A stretch of 64,000 nucleotides of DNA, taken from NCBI RefSeq assembly GCF_021155765.1, contig NC_060112.1, positions 8,308,001 to 8,372,000 on the forward strand, given 5' to 3'. A program made the translations under genes and the position numbers. This DNA comes from Diprion similis (Eukaryota; Arthropoda; Insecta; Hymenoptera; Diprionidae). This document shows, piece after piece, positions 10,829 through 23,590 of this stretch. Under the pieces are notes generated by a model that ran no database searches, had not been told where the DNA came from, and worked only from the letters and a program-made list of their open reading frames with translations. Within the stretch, counting starts at the first letter, position 1, and every line of letters starts with the position of its first letter.

Positions 10829-13800
10829 TTATTCCAAAATTTTTACCATCAACTTTAAAGCTTCGTGTGGTGGTGGCGGTCTAATATTTTCATCTATTTC
10901 GCTGTATGGAATCTCCGCCACAGTTTTAAATCCAAAATTTTCACAGATTTTCTGGGAGTATACACCAGTCGCGTCAGCTTTGAATACCTATAAAAACAGT
11001 CGTACCAATCTAAAATATTGATATATAAATTATCTTCGACAAGTATCTTTTTCAATTTAACGCATCACATTTGTATGTAGAAATTTTGATATAAATTTAA
11101 GTAAACCGAATTAAAACTGGGTGTTATATGTTATATGTTTGATATAATATGTTTCAATGTTTCAATTTATCATATGTTTTAATATGTTTCAACTCTCTAA
11201 ATGAAAGAAATTTAATAATATAATTGTTCAGGTATGATTACGTATAAACTGCAAGTATGATGAATATCTGGTTGTAGGAGAAATGGCAAAGATCATTGAA
11301 AAATCTTTACCACGATAGATTTTATGATAATACATGATATTAGTGATAGTGATAATTATAGTAGCACGGCTACTGTCTGTATGCGGTAAAAGGTCAAACG
11401 AAAAACATTAAAATTTAATATTTACACATTGCGGCGTAGACAGAAAACAAAACCATCCATGCAAATGAACGGAACTTCGCATGCTGAAAACATAGAAACA
11501 GAAATTAATGGACTATTCGCCGCATAGCTTAGGATTACTCATCTTTAATTTAAACACATATCATCCATTCAAATTTTTAAGAAGCCAAATATGTCAGTTT
11601 TCCTTATGTAAAATTGTGGATAAAATCGTACTCAAGTCCCTCCAGCCATGAGATGAGACCACGCATTTCAACAAAAAAATTTGGCACACGTTTGCGCCAA
11701 ATAGGTATTTCTGAGCCATATTTAATTTTAGAAAACCTCCGGACTGGATATAATTGTTTATGATTTTTAAGGTCCGAAAACAAGTAGTCTGATGCGCATT
11801 TAGTTCTACTGAAAAATGCCTGACTTAGCAATATCACCGGGCGCTTCCCTTAAATGGATCAAGCTTTTTTCTATGCAAAGTATACGTGGAAAGAGAAGAG
11901 ACATATACTTTTAGTTACCTATAAAACTTTTTTGAAAAATTTCAAAACATTTTTCAAAAGGTAGCGTTCATTGATCGCTCTATGAACAATGTTACCAGAG
12001 ATATTATTGTTAAATTAGGCGGCGCGTTCACTTTTCACAAAAATTGATTACTTTTTACTTGGAAAAAACAAAACATTCTTAACGAAGAAAAATACATGCT
12101 TTCTCTCTTCCCGTATACTTTGCGCAAGAAAAGTTGGGAGCGATTTAAAAAATACGAGATTAATTCTTGTCCGATTTGACGTGGAATCGCTCATACCCCC
12201 AATTTTCTCCTGTAAAGTTTCTTTGTCTTGAATGCAGCACAAATACGGGTATATATAGGGAGATGAAAAACTGATTCTCGAATTATAAATAATCGTAACG
12301 AAAATAATGGTATATAATTAATCAGGTGACTGGCTATAAGGATGTAGCATTCCCAAATTAGGTACCTTAAATCCGGCTTGCTTTGCAGTTTCCATACTAT
12401 CAGTCATCAAGGTAGATGCCAAGCCTTTACCTCTGAAGTTTTCGTCGACACTTAAAATTCGACATTCAAAAAGCTCTTCGATATCGTAGGTTGAAAATAA
12501 ATCAACCTTTTCATTTACACCGTATAGTAACGTAAAAATTGCTTTGAATTTTTCATCGGCCGTTTCCAGGAGACGCGATTCCGCCTCCTCTCGTTCGCTT
12601 TTCTTTACCGTACCATTCAGAGCAACTCCTGCGATCTAAAAACACTCGGATTAATACCCAAGAGTGAACGATGCCCACAAGTACACGCGATAAGTATACG
12701 AAGTGAATACTCGAAAATGATAATTAGGACTTCTTCAAATCTGTGCTGTGTTATAAAAGTTGTATGTTCACAACTTAGCCGGTGAATCAAGTAAGACTAA
12801 CACTAAATCAATATGGTCACCGTTGATACGCTTACAAATTTATTTCGACGACATAAGTTTATAAGATAGATAAGATAAGGAAGATGTATTGGCAAGAACA
12901 GTTTAGTTTTTATTTAACTTTTGACGCCGCAACGAGTTCCTAAACCCTAGATACTCAAATTGCGGAATTTACTCATACTCATGTGTACATATATGCCTGC
13001 AAATGGTTTACTCTTTACAATTGAAGTACGAGAATCTTCAATACAATAATAGTAAACCAGAGATTGTGAGTTAGCATATGGAGCTTTCTACGTGAAATTG
13101 ACAAGTCGAAAGCCCTCGTCACCTCAATTTTCTTCAGGGAATTTTTTGCATGGTAGTAATTTCTCTGGAACACTCTCCTCATTTTTCCAGATCTATTTTC
13201 GAATCATTGCCGATTTATTGGATTTTCTTGAGTTAAAAATAACGCCCTTACCGATCATTTTGAAACGGCAATTATTTTCCAACAACATTGAAGGTGCGGA
13301 CGGATTTTTTTTTTTTTTTTTTTTTGTTCAAATTTCAACATTTTTTTTCTTCAACACTATACATTAACCGAAGCGCCACGCAATAAAATGTTGATATGTA
13401 TGTATTTAGAACAACAGAATGTATTTAACGATAGAATGTGACATCTATATGACATCAGAAAACGAAAGATTAATCCACTTGAAAAATTTTCAATTGCTAT
13501 TATTTATGTTTTTCTAATATGTAGGTGTAATCTTCTCGACGGGATATACATTCATTCTCATTTATCTATCGCATCAATGCGATATTGAAGAAAAATAAAA
13601 TAAAAATCTAATGAAAAAAAGTCTTGGTTACCACTTTCAATTTTGATGGGAAATGTTTGTCCTACATCATAGAATTTTTGTGAATCTTTTCAAGCATAGT
13701 CAAGAACATATTTTGAACTTGCAAAAATTGATAACTCGTGGCGCAAACGGTTTGAAAAAGAAATCCGAAAAACCACGAAAGAGTATTTCAGACGGAGTAC

Positions 13801-14350
13801 TAACTACTACCATACACAATAATCGCCGATCAAAAGTGAGATGGAGAGGGCTTTCGATTTGTCGACTTCATGTGGAACGCCCCTTACATACTGCCAAAGC
13901 GAGAGTAGTATACCACTGTTAAACTATCTTCGTAGTGATACGCCAACGCATCACAATACAACAACATAATCAACAGATGAAGATATTCATTCGCGAATAC
14001 ATGGGAACTAGACAGATATAGTTAAATCTTACAATTTTATGCGTTTATTTTTGTAAAGCAAAAATGACTAAATTACTAATATTCACTGTGTATGTATTGA
14101 ACATATTGTAGGAATATAATTCAAGCAAATAATGATTTACCACCCCGTCTTCGGTGACAGCCATCCGCGAGAAGCCCTGCTGGAGGGTAGCCAAACTGTG
14201 TCGCTCCAGTGCTGCGTGAGGTTCACCACGTTTGCAAAGTTTCACTGCCTTGTTGAGCGGCTCGTCAGCGAAGAAATTTTTTCTCAGGTGGACGATCACG
14301 TCGGAAAATCTATCTTCCTGGATCGACACAACTTTCATGTCGGAGGCCAT
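10829..14350 (-). CDS. Arylalkylamine (dopamine) N-acetyltransferase-like, GNAT family
   Basis: Three coding exons on the minus strand: 14350-14141, 12635-12366 and 10987-10829, 212 residues, both introns phase 0 and GT-AG. Insect members (Drosophila Dat/AANAT1 and relatives) transfer acetyl from acetyl-CoA to dopamine, serotonin or related amines in the cytosol, for amine inactivation and cuticle chemistry. The N-terminal block FFADEPLNKAV (about residues 26-36) carries the glutamate that is catalytic in Dat. The acetyl-CoA pyrophosphate loop RGKGLAS (residues 138-144) follows the usual beta-strand CRILSVDENF. The C-terminal exon gives the GNAT fold end (ADATGVYSQKICENFGF), with a serine and tyrosine near the expected active site. 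The ATG at 14350 fits the family length. The exact substrate cannot be told from sequence, because insects have many paralogues. The introns (1505 and 1378 bp) hold no gene I can recognise. Confidence 0.92.
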
Positions 14351-14442
14351 GTTATGGAATGGGCAGGAATATCCAGACGCACGCGTCTTCGACGAGAAGC
14401 GAGGGTAGAGAGAACAAGGGTACATAAAGGCTGGGTCTCTGT

Positions 14443-14449
14443 CTATATA
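14443..14449 (-). promoter_or_regulatory. TATA-like element of the N-acetyltransferase gene
   Basis: TATATAG on the minus strand lies about 95 nt upstream of the start codon. A transcription start about 30 nt downstream would give a short unspliced leader of roughly 65 nt. The position is plausible but not proven; the local DNA is not otherwise a TA run. Confidence 0.3.
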
Positions 14450-14450
14450 T

Positions 14451-17400
14451 CGATTGACCCAATTCAACGAATTTTACTCTATGGGATCATTATTTCATTA
14501 TTCTGATATACAGAGCGTCAGAATCTTATTAACCGAGAGCTGTCAGTTCTACCCGCTAAATTGCCGAGACTTACCTATCATGCATGCAGTATAAAATTTG
14601 CGCATACAAGCAGCAATCGGCACGAGTAATTTACGTATGTATCCGGGTGTGTATAAAATATACCTACGCGAATGAAATATTTTTTACAGGTTTTGATTTT
14701 TTATTGGTAAAACAGATTTCGTTTCATTTTAAGTGTTTCAAACTGACTGTTCATCAGATCTAAAACAAATTATAAGGAAGTTTCAAACGATTGAGAAATC
14801 CGTAAGAAAAATGGATGGACGAAATTTCTTTTTCTTTTTTAAATTGTTTTACTTTAACTTGAAAACTCACGCAACAAAATGACTTTACAAGCCAACCAAG
14901 GTAATGAAATGATAATTAAGCAGTAAATAAATTCAGAAGTAATAAAAGAATGGATCCTGAAAAATGAGAAAATACTTTGTAAAAATGTCCGACTCTGAAG
15001 ATACATGAACCAAGAAAAAACGACACACAATTAGCGACGATGAAGTAGAAAATGGTTAAGCCCTATTGTACACCCTAAAGACAAGTTCGTACTGAGCCCC
15101 TTGTACAGGAATAGTTTGCCAGTTACTTAAAAAAACTTGAAAGTGAACTTCAAACAGCGATTCGAAAACTTTAAGTATTTCGTATAATACGGAAAACTTC
15201 CGTTTTCTTCTGGATAATATATTAATGTATCCTCCATTTTGGATCGATTGACTACCATGCAAGTAGAAATGGTTTCCTCTCTAACACACTCAAAACCTTT
15301 CCTTTTTGTTATTTTGCTCAGTGCAATATTCCAAACCCGTTTCTGCAAATGGTTGATTGAATGAAATAAAGCATTCGTACAAATATTCGCGAGCGATTCC
15401 AAAGTCGAAATTTTAGCCTTACGGTAGACTTGCAGGTACTAATATATAAAGTCTTTTTTATCCCTTAGTCCCATTCAGAACCTTGAGAGATCTACCTGCT
15501 CATACTATCTACCTACAATATGTCCTAATCGAATCCTGAATTACCCCTGAGTAACTTGTGCGTCTACCGCTAGGGGCGCCGAGGCGCATTTTGTTCTCGT
15601 ATTTGATAATGCGCAGCGTATCAATATGAGTTGAGCGCGTCGACTCACCGTATTTTGTCTGGACTGGATCGTGCCTTCAAGCTGGTTCGGTTCTCATTGG
15701 GCAAGATACTGATCGTTTAGAGATTCTTCGAGCCAACGGCAGTCGAAGATAATTTTCTGCTTCTGCTACCCTACTAAGGTATGTCGCCAAATTGCATGCG
15801 TGTACTCAATTGTACCGGAGTCATGACGCTTTGGTATTCAAACGGGAAATTCGCTCAGTGAGGTGCAACAATATTCTTTTGTAAATAATCTTTTGGGTGG
15901 AGTTTGCTACTATCCAGTGTATAATCGTACCGTAAGATCTCATTCCCGATGCCGGAGCAAAATATTATCAGAAAGATAAATTCCGAGGGCAACATTTGTT
16001 TATGCAAATTGGAAAACGGCGGACAAATTACGATTACATACTTGGATGTAATGGGTCGAGAAAGGGTGATACCTAAATGATTTATCGACAATTTGAGTTT
16101 TCAGTTTAATTATGCAAGTGAGTGGTTCAATATTTCTTTATGACTTTCCCTTGAACAGAAATAAACGGGGGAGATATGACTTAGCAGACGAGAATAAAAT
16201 AACGAAAACACAGGGTAAAATATAAAGATATATATATTTTATATACATATATATATCTTCTAATAACAAATTCAGCAGCATAGGCCAAATTTTCTCACTA
16301 CATGTCGACTACAAAATTGCAATTTGCAATTTTAATACTGCGCGAATAAATTAATGGCATGAAGAAATGTGTACCTCATAAACTCGACATTAATCCAAAA
16401 CTACTTGTATAATTTTATGATAATCGAGCTACCATTAATTTTTTCACGCTGTAAAAATATTTTATAAATTTATAACAATCTTAATAGTATCAGTCTACGA
16501 AGTTATACTAGTACTTAAAATAGTTAAATGATACAATTGTTGTAACAGTCATTGATATCATTTTCAAACATTCGCTTAGCGGGTACCTTATGCATACGTG
16601 TCAGCATGTATCGTGCTTATACACACATACATAACACACGTTTAGATATATTCACATCATAGTTCAATCTATAATTCAATAATTCTCTTTTTTACTCATG
16701 CAACATTCACTCTTTAAAATAACTATAATATTATTTATTGTCTACGTGACATTGCATTTTGTATGTATCTCTATAACAAAGTACGCTGTGTTTATGAGAA
16801 TAAGAATTTTTTTAAATTCAGCAGTGTGCCAATGATGAGGATACTACGATATCAATCGAATAGCGTGTACGATATAACTCTCTTGCTATAAAATTTAGTA
16901 CAGAAATCTGCGAAATATATTCTACAGAATATTAAACAATAATAAAGAAAACTATGAAAGTTGGCATATTTTTGTCCAACAATAAATGGCATCTACAGTT
17001 ACTAACAATTAATAGAAGTTCAGCAGATAACATTTTAATATCCAACAAATTTATAAAGCACCTGTTATTTACAAATTGCTGTGTAAAAAATGGCACTTGA
17101 AAAATTGTCGCGGATAGATTTAGTTACCTTTCAACTACCGATAAACACAATTAAACATTAATAATTATAAAATGTAAAGACCCCTTTTGGTGTAAGAAAG
17201 TCTTGACTAATTTTAAGCAATAATCTCTTGCAACAAAAATTGATCAGTTATTGTTGGAGAATATTGCCAAAATGATTATTCTTCTACGTTGGGTATTCGC
17301 TTGAATCAAGAACTGCAATTACAGGATATTCATACTAAATTCAATTTTGTGCGCTCTCTTCAATCTTCATCAATTTTAAATTCAATATGAAACCAACTGA

Positions 17401-17468
17401 TTTGATCGTCATATCATTTGTTCACATTGTTATTCAAGCCACTTTTGACCATCAGATGATTTAATATC
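14451..17468. other. Non-coding region between N-acetyltransferase and MCRIP genes
   Basis: Mostly AT-rich with TA-dinucleotide runs (about 16230-16260). A GC-richer patch at 15540-15780 ends in CTAAG followed by GTATGT, a fair splice donor on the plus strand, and a TTGAACAG acceptor-like end lies near 16158. A spliced non-coding transcript is possible but has no other support. No RNA gene or protein is recognisable. The distal 3' UTR of the MCRIP gene probably occupies the right end. Confidence 0.35.
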
Positions 17469-20400
17469 TTAAAGAGACTTGGTGATATTGTGAAAAAGCC
17501 GCTTTCCCCACCAAGACTCCAAATCGAATGGTTTGAAGTCTGAAATTATACAGTCGAAATGTTTAATTAAATAATGACTTCATCTATTCAACAATTTTCA
17601 GAAGTAATTAACAGGTATACAAAAGTTTAATTTCTCACAACATGCTCTGAGATATCTAATACAAAATTATGTAACAAGACTTTTGTAATATTGAATCTAG
17701 ATTCATTGCATGTCATTCTAAGACAACTATTTGTGTAAATAAATCTAATAACCTGAGATGTAAAGCTGAGATTAAATGATAAATTAGAAATCAACCTTAC
17801 CCTGTAAGACAACGTTAGGTTCTCCATCGTTGTAATATACTATCGCCCCAGGGCCTGTAATGAAATTGTGCCAAACGGTCAATCTTTTGTTGCTTTACTT
17901 GCTTCTAGAATGACTAAATCATCCAATTTTTAATCAATCTGACGCAGGAAAAAATATATTGCCTCAAAAATCGTTAATTATTATTTTGGATTTTCAAGTT
18001 GTATTTATTACTTGATATAAAGTATTCTATAAAGGTAAATAAAAAAATAGCAAGCCGCATTCAAATAAGATATAATTGAATAGCAATCAGTGGATATGCA
18101 AGGTGACCAACGGCGACCACCAATTATGCATAACTTAATTGCTTGCAAAAAAAAAAGAAGAAATAAAGTTCTTTTTCAATAAGTTGAAGGGACAAGTAGT
18201 TTTCAAGTTGTTCTTCATGAATCGCAGAGGACTTTTAGAACTTTTACCCACATACGTGCTCATTGATAGATTCACGGCACTAAGTTCTAACAGATGCTTC
18301 TCATTGGTGAACGCTAATAACTTTCAATGCGTAATCATGATTTGATTGTACCTTGAACTTTTGGAAAAGAAACTTAATTTATATTCAATTGGAAAAAAAA
18401 TAACCTTTCCAAGAACTGGCAGTTAACGTTAAATGATCGTGTATATAACTGCAAGTAATTCACCAATGAGAATGAAAATATAGATTGAGGCTAGTGATTT
18501 TCGATTACTTACTGCATGGCTCAGAACATTCCGAACCATCTGAGGACTCACTGTTCTGTGTGCTGACTTGACTCCACGCTGAAAGGAGATTAAATCATAT
18601 AGTTAGATTTGCTATGAATTGAATAAATTTAATTCGAATAATGTTACTTATAAAAACACTTGTTTAAAATAATTATATTCAAAAATATGTCTGGATTAAT
18701 ACATGTATTAAATCCTAACATACTGTAAGTATGTTTTCTTCTGAATATTCAAGATGGTGTTTCAGAAAAAGTATAAGTATATTTCTGTTTTTTCCTGGGC
18801 TCTGAAGCTGCAAAATGAAATTTTTCTAAATTTCGCAGTTGCATGGTAATGCTCGAAAATACCACAACTGCTATAATTACGGATGAAATTTACAAAAAAA
18901 TTGAGTTCGATCATCGATTGTTTGTGATTTATTCGATTCATGTGATGATGCATTATTTTCACAGAGATATATAACTATACACCATACCACCATATTTCTT
19001 CATGAATAAAAATTAAAAACTAAGGATGAGCTAAAATGATATATTTCTCGATATGGTATGAACTTGATTATTCTATTCTGCGAAGCAAAAAATTAAAATC
19101 AATAAATAAGTCCTAAAGAGACTGTATTTTTTTATATTAAATTCCCGAAATTATCAAGATTATTCTCAGAACAGTTTTCCGCAAATATTATCACAGAAGT
19201 CAAAGTTGTAGTAAGATAAATAGATTTAAGATTTAGTATATGGAAGAACAGATAAATGTGCAGAGTGTGAAGTTACAGGCCCCCCAGGTTGAAAGCATGA
19301 GTGCCATGTGTTACACATGTCTGAAATCTGTTGCAAATGATGAATAGCTTTTTTTAGAAATAGCCTTCCTATGAGAGTTACGAAGCTATCCAGACCAAGT
19401 TTTACATTATGCGACAAATTGTTAAAGAAACACATTAAATTGATAAGCAGCCTGCACAGCACGCAACCTTGCAGAAATATTTCTTCAATATTTCTATACT
19501 GCAATGGCAGTTTCAGCGTTGCAAAAATATCGCAATTCAATCGGTGCACTCGAAATGATGCATAAATAATCCAGTAATATTACAGTTATCTTATTTTATT
19601 GTGTGTTGAATTGAGGATTCAAAATACCTTTCCTAGATATTGGTATATCAAATGCTACATTTTTTAATTACTGTTATCTTTATAATCATTTATCTACATC
19701 TTACATTTAACTGCAGATTAATCAATTCTTCAGTATATTAGATAGGTAGCCTTTTTTCATCCAATCTGTCTTGAACAATGGCTAATGAAGCAACGGTTGA
19801 ACGAAAGAAACGAGATTTTATTCACCGCGTGGATACACAGGTCCTTTGAAAGGCGACCTTTTGCTAAGTCAGAAGCTTGTTCATTTCATTAAATCATTAC
19901 AGCAATATTGCAAGTATAGAAGAACTGGCCTCAAAATGTTGCTCCGCAATGTCTAGAGCATTGCGGGAAGATTGAGCAATATATTTGAAATATTACAATC
20001 TTGCCATGTGATATTGTTGAAATTTTCTGCAAAAATACGTGCTGTGTAGAAAGTAGGATGTCAACCATTTCTTTCCGTCAGTTATAAATGTGGAAAAAAA
20101 AAAACAAAAAAAAACTGAAGATTAAGAATAATGTTTAAAGTCATTAATTACATTCGTAAACAAATTTAATAAGTTCCTCGTGCTGTGGAGTAATTGCCTC
20201 TTGATTCTGAAGGTGCCTTTGAGAACTGAATTTTGATTTCCCATTGATGTGGAAGACAGGCTTTGGTACATGACTAAAAGAAAAAAATATCAGAAAAATT
20301 AGTGCTTGTTGGAGAAGATTGTAGCATTTAAACCGATTCAATGCATTAAATGATTCAGAAAAATTGAAATATGGAACGAACGATAAATCATATCAAACTA

Positions 20401-21352
20401 AACTTGCGAAATATGTTGCAATTAGAGCGCTGTATTTTTATATTCTTAATGTTTTAAGAAAATACTTTAGAGCTGACTAAGGTTCGAAGTACATTTTATA
20501 ATTTATTCAAGTGTCATAAACATTGCAATTGCCACATTATCTTTTATGACTAGCTCAGTTTTTCAATAATTCATAACAAAATGCGCTGATTTTAACCTTT
20601 AACAGCATCTGATATTCTTTGTTGTGATCAATATCATAATTATTATTATTCATTCAGAAACCCCATTTTTATAAACTTGCCAAGATTCATTGTTTACTCA
20701 GGAAATGACTCGTAATCAGATCAAACAAATTCATTGCAAGGAAGGCAATTTTTGTTCCTCATTCTCAATGAGACACATTACATACTGAGGATATGGATAT
20801 TAATCAGTGCATGTCATCATGTTTTAATTAACTTGAACGAAATAAAATCACCTTGTGATATTTTTCAACGAATTCCAAGTTACCAAATAAATTTTTATGT
20901 TAATTATCTATTATCAATGGTGTGTGGCATGAAAGGAACGGTATAAATACTCTACAGTTGCTATGGGAGATGGCTTGCAACTATGTATCATTGCGTAATA
21001 TTGCGTGGAACAAATAGGTGTAAGTGATTGTTGCCTCAATGGGAATCTAATCATCGTCAGTAAATTAACTCGTTACGTTAAACCGATTACCCAACAATGA
21101 ATTTCGACCGAATTACATACGAATATACTCACTTAGTTACATCGTGATTTTCATCAGGATCTGATTTTCTCGTAAGATCACGCAGCGTTTCTAGCCTCTC
21201 CAAGTTTTGACTAATTCCTGAAAGAATTAACTTGACATGTAAATTAATTTGTTTATTTATTACTAACTATCTATCCCGGTTCATTAAAATCATTTTCTAC
21301 CTCTTCGCGTCTTTGCTACGATTTTACTAGGCCCCTTCGAGACAGTGTACAT
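17469..21352 (-). CDS. MCRIP2/FAM195-like MAPK-regulated corepressor-interacting protein
   Basis: Six small coding exons on the minus strand: 21352-21301, 21217-21133, 20273-20152, 18578-18513, 17854-17801 and 17539-17469; 450 nt, 149 residues. Every junction keeps phase (1, 2, 1, 1, 1). The N-terminus MYTVSKGPSKIVAKTRRG is close to vertebrate MCRIP2 (FAM195A). The middle has the family block ITPQHEELIKFVYESW, and the end is FKPFDLESWWGKRLFHNIT. MCRIP proteins bind the CtBP corepressor and ERK in vertebrates and associate with stress-granule/DDX6 factors; function in insects is less clear. The region between (about residues 91-125) is serine-rich and probably disordered. All exons are 52-122 nt, too short to stand out as open frames, so the gene is easy to miss. 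The 107-codon open frame at 19226-19549 (-) lies in an intron and is not part of it. Confidence 0.92.
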
Positions 21353-21378
21353 GATTTTTTACGAAGAAAACTTACTCA

Positions 21379-21660
21379 GTGCTAAGTGGTATGAAACTGA
21401 AAACACGAGACCATCTAGCAGAAGTCCGAACCGGGCTAAAAAGGCTGAAACTACAAAGTACGATCAGAGAGGACACCGAACTCCATAGCACAGAAATGGT
21501 TTGCATTTTGGAGACCAATCGTGTAGTACCAGAACAGCCACTAGCAGTGCTAGTGTTCTTCGGGAGATGTAGAAATTGTGGCTATGCCCGATGCAGTGTG
21601 GATGGGAGGATTTCTATGGAGATGTTGGCAAGATACGGAATAAACTTAAGTTTTAAGTAA
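21379..21660 (+). other. Unassigned GC-richer open segment
   Basis: A plus-strand frame of 93 codons starts with a non-ATG codon just upstream of the MCRIP start (the genes would be divergent). Composition is richer in GC than the flanks. It contains a CRNCGYARC run but no complete zinc finger and no recognised domain. It may be a decayed mobile-element fragment or MCRIP promoter DNA. I do not call a gene. Confidence 0.2.
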
Positions 21661-21748
21661 AAGGATCCTCCGGATAGAAGGAGAGAGGTACTCAAGGAAA
21701 TGTCGGGGATTACTTTAGAATTTAGCAATTAAATAACGGGTCAGAGGC

Positions 21749-21863
21749 CTGATTCTGATTTTCTTTTCACCGGTAAAAATATGATTTTTCGTTTAAAGCT
21801 GCCTTCTGATTGGTTTAGATGGCGCTCACTACAGTTTTCACGAATGAAAAGAATCAGAATCAG
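21749..21863. mobile_element. Small foldback (MITE-like) element
   Basis: The left arm begins CTGATTCTGATTTTCTTTTC at 21749. The right arm ending at 21863 reads CTGATTCTGATTCTTTTCAT on the other strand. About 115 bp in total, with the core TTCTGATTGGTTTAGATGGC. It has no coding capacity. I could not make out a target duplication. Confidence 0.5.
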
Positions 21864-22289
21864 TCTTCTTATCCTCTATCCCATCGACGTATAGTGTGTC
21901 GATGCTCTTTCCAGTGACCAGTGAGTAGTCAGTGGACTTGCCCGGCATTGCGAAAGACATATTTATATATACTGGCTATTCCTTTGAAATGTCTAAAACT
22001 TGTCATTCCGTTTTTTCTGCATATGTCATAAGACTGGTTCACTTTAGTAAAAAATATGATTGCTCAGTGCCAGGTCGTTGCTAAAATGACGAATTGGAAA
22101 AAAAACTTATAAATTTGAAATTTGTGAGGTCACGATATTGAGAAAAATTTGAAGTATGTGTGTTACATTCTCTTTTATGAATGCCAATTTACACTTCGTA
22201 ATATCCTTCCAACTATATTTTAAATTATTTCAGGTTATAAATCGATGCTTGGCATACTGTATATACCATTACACTTTGTGTGACTTAAA

Positions 22290-22295
22290 TTTATT
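22290..22295 (-). terminator. Poly(A) signal of BCS1L
   Basis: Reads AATAAA on the minus strand, about 18 nt past the BCS1L stop codon. Unusually close, but the only canonical hexamer next to the gene. Confidence 0.45.
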
Positions 22296-22312
22296 TATAC
22301 CAAGATATTATT

Positions 22313-23590
22313 TTACTGAAGTTCCCATATTTTCGATACGTTATTCACTACTTCCTCGGGGTTGTTCTTGTGAAACATAAAGAAACCCTGAATTTGTGCT
22401 GGACTCACATTTCGTTTATGAGCTATTACACTATTGGCAAACTCTTGAGCCAATGTATGTGTACAATTTTCAGAGAATTTGTAAAACCTTAGAAACATTT
22501 GTTCCACCTGATAAGCGCTGCACCAACCAATGTACTCTTTGAGATCAACTCTACCAGGTCTCACGAGGGCTGGATCTAATCTCTCGAGATAATTAGTGGT
22601 CATGAAGAGTATTCTTGCTTCTGTAGAAGCAACGCCGTCCAGGCAATTCAATAAACCACTAAATGTCACTCGATTAAGCCCGTCATACGCTGACCTGATT
22701 TCTTTTGATTCTTCTCGGCTGATAAAAGCAGCATCTACATCTTCCAGAAGAATAATGGTTTGCTGAGGAGCAACGGCTAGCAAATGATTTAATCTGTCAT
22801 CCGTCAGACCTCTTTCTGATAAATTCAGCACACAGATTCCATGTTCCAGTTCACCAGCCAACGCAGTTATATACGAAGATTTGCCACAGCCTGGGGGTCC
22901 ATAAAGTAAATACCCTCTTCGGTAAGGAATTCCTCTTTCACTATACCATCCATGATTGTTTATAAATTCTTTGCAGTCGTTTAGTATTCTCTCTCCAACT
23001 CCAGCATCCAACACCACGGAATTTATGGGTCGTTTTTTCCTTGCATGTCCAAAGGGCCGCCATTCACTTCCCATTGCTGTGTACATTATTGTCTTTCCCT
23101 CGTGCTCCTTCAATGCCATTTGTCTAGCTTCTTCAAGGATATTAAAATATATGCTCTTGTCTCTCCCAAATGCTGTAAGCTGAACAGTTTCCCAAGGGAT
23201 ACCCATGTGCAAATCCAGCGTTTGCTGTTCCCTCGTTCTCTCCACTTTTATCCAGTTGCCGTTGTAAGTGAAAAAGTGAGTACCGATACTCGGTATGAAA
23301 TCATATTTGGTCTTGACATGCCCGGTATCTTTTTCTTCAAAACTTGTCTCCACGGATAGATGCTGTGTTTTTTTAGCACCCTTATGAGTTAACCAGTGTA
23401 GAAGCCACTGGTAACTTTTGTCGCGACAAGGTACCTCCAACGTGATCATATAATGTCGTCTGAAAAGGATCATTCCAGCTTGCATTCCTTTTCTAAGCAT
23501 AGCTGCACCAGCTCCAAGTCCAAAGAGCCCAAAACCAGCTCCAAAATATGGATTGTCCGACAAAGTTTGAACATATTCAACAATCGTCAT
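22313..23590 (-). CDS. BCS1L: Mitochondrial chaperone BCS1 (AAA ATPase)
   Basis: Intronless, 425 residues (human BCS1L 419). BCS1 is an inner-membrane AAA protein that translocates the folded Rieske iron-sulfur protein for complex III assembly. A single glycine-rich transmembrane segment (about residues 16-32, [15 protein letters not shown]) is followed by positively charged residues, the internal targeting arrangement of this family. The BCS1-specific domain follows (about 45-190). The AAA module shows Walker [10 protein letters not shown] (231-239), Walker [12 protein letters not shown] (279-289), sensor-1 region [20 protein letters not shown] (330-349) with its arginines, and the BCS1 C-terminal helix region to 425. 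The ATG at 23590 aligns with the family start. All key ATPase residues are present, so the gene should be functional. It lies in the same direction as the MCRIP gene, 960 bp upstream of it. Confidence 0.96.
   Translation of the reverse strand: MTIVEYVQTLSDNPYFGAGFGLFGLGAGAAMLRKGMQAGMILFRRHYMITLEVPCRDKSYQWLLHWLTHKGAKKTQHLSVETSFEEKDTGHVKTKYDFIPSIGTHFFTYNGNWIKVERTREQQTLDLHMGIPWETVQLTAFGRDKSIYFNILEEARQMALKEHEGKTIMYTAMGSEWRPFGHARKKRPINSVVLDAGVGERILNDCKEFINNHGWYSERGIPYRRGYLLYGPPGCGKSSYITALAGELEHGICVLNLSERGLTDDRLNHLLAVAPQQTIILLEDVDAAFISREESKEIRSAYDGLNRVTFSGLLNCLDGVASTEARILFMTTNYLERLDPALVRPGRVDLKEYIGWCSAYQVEQMFLRFYKFSENCTHTLAQEFANSVIAHKRNVSPAQIQGFFMFHKNNPEEVVNNVSKIWELQ

Noticed and set aside
13092-13922. 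Two 90-codon plus-strand frames in the N-acetyltransferase intron
   Set aside because: One includes a long T run read as poly-Phe; neither has a domain. They are intronic noise.
19226-19549. 107-codon minus-strand frame inside an MCRIP intron
   Set aside because: No domain, composition like the surrounding intron, and not needed for the in-phase MCRIP model.
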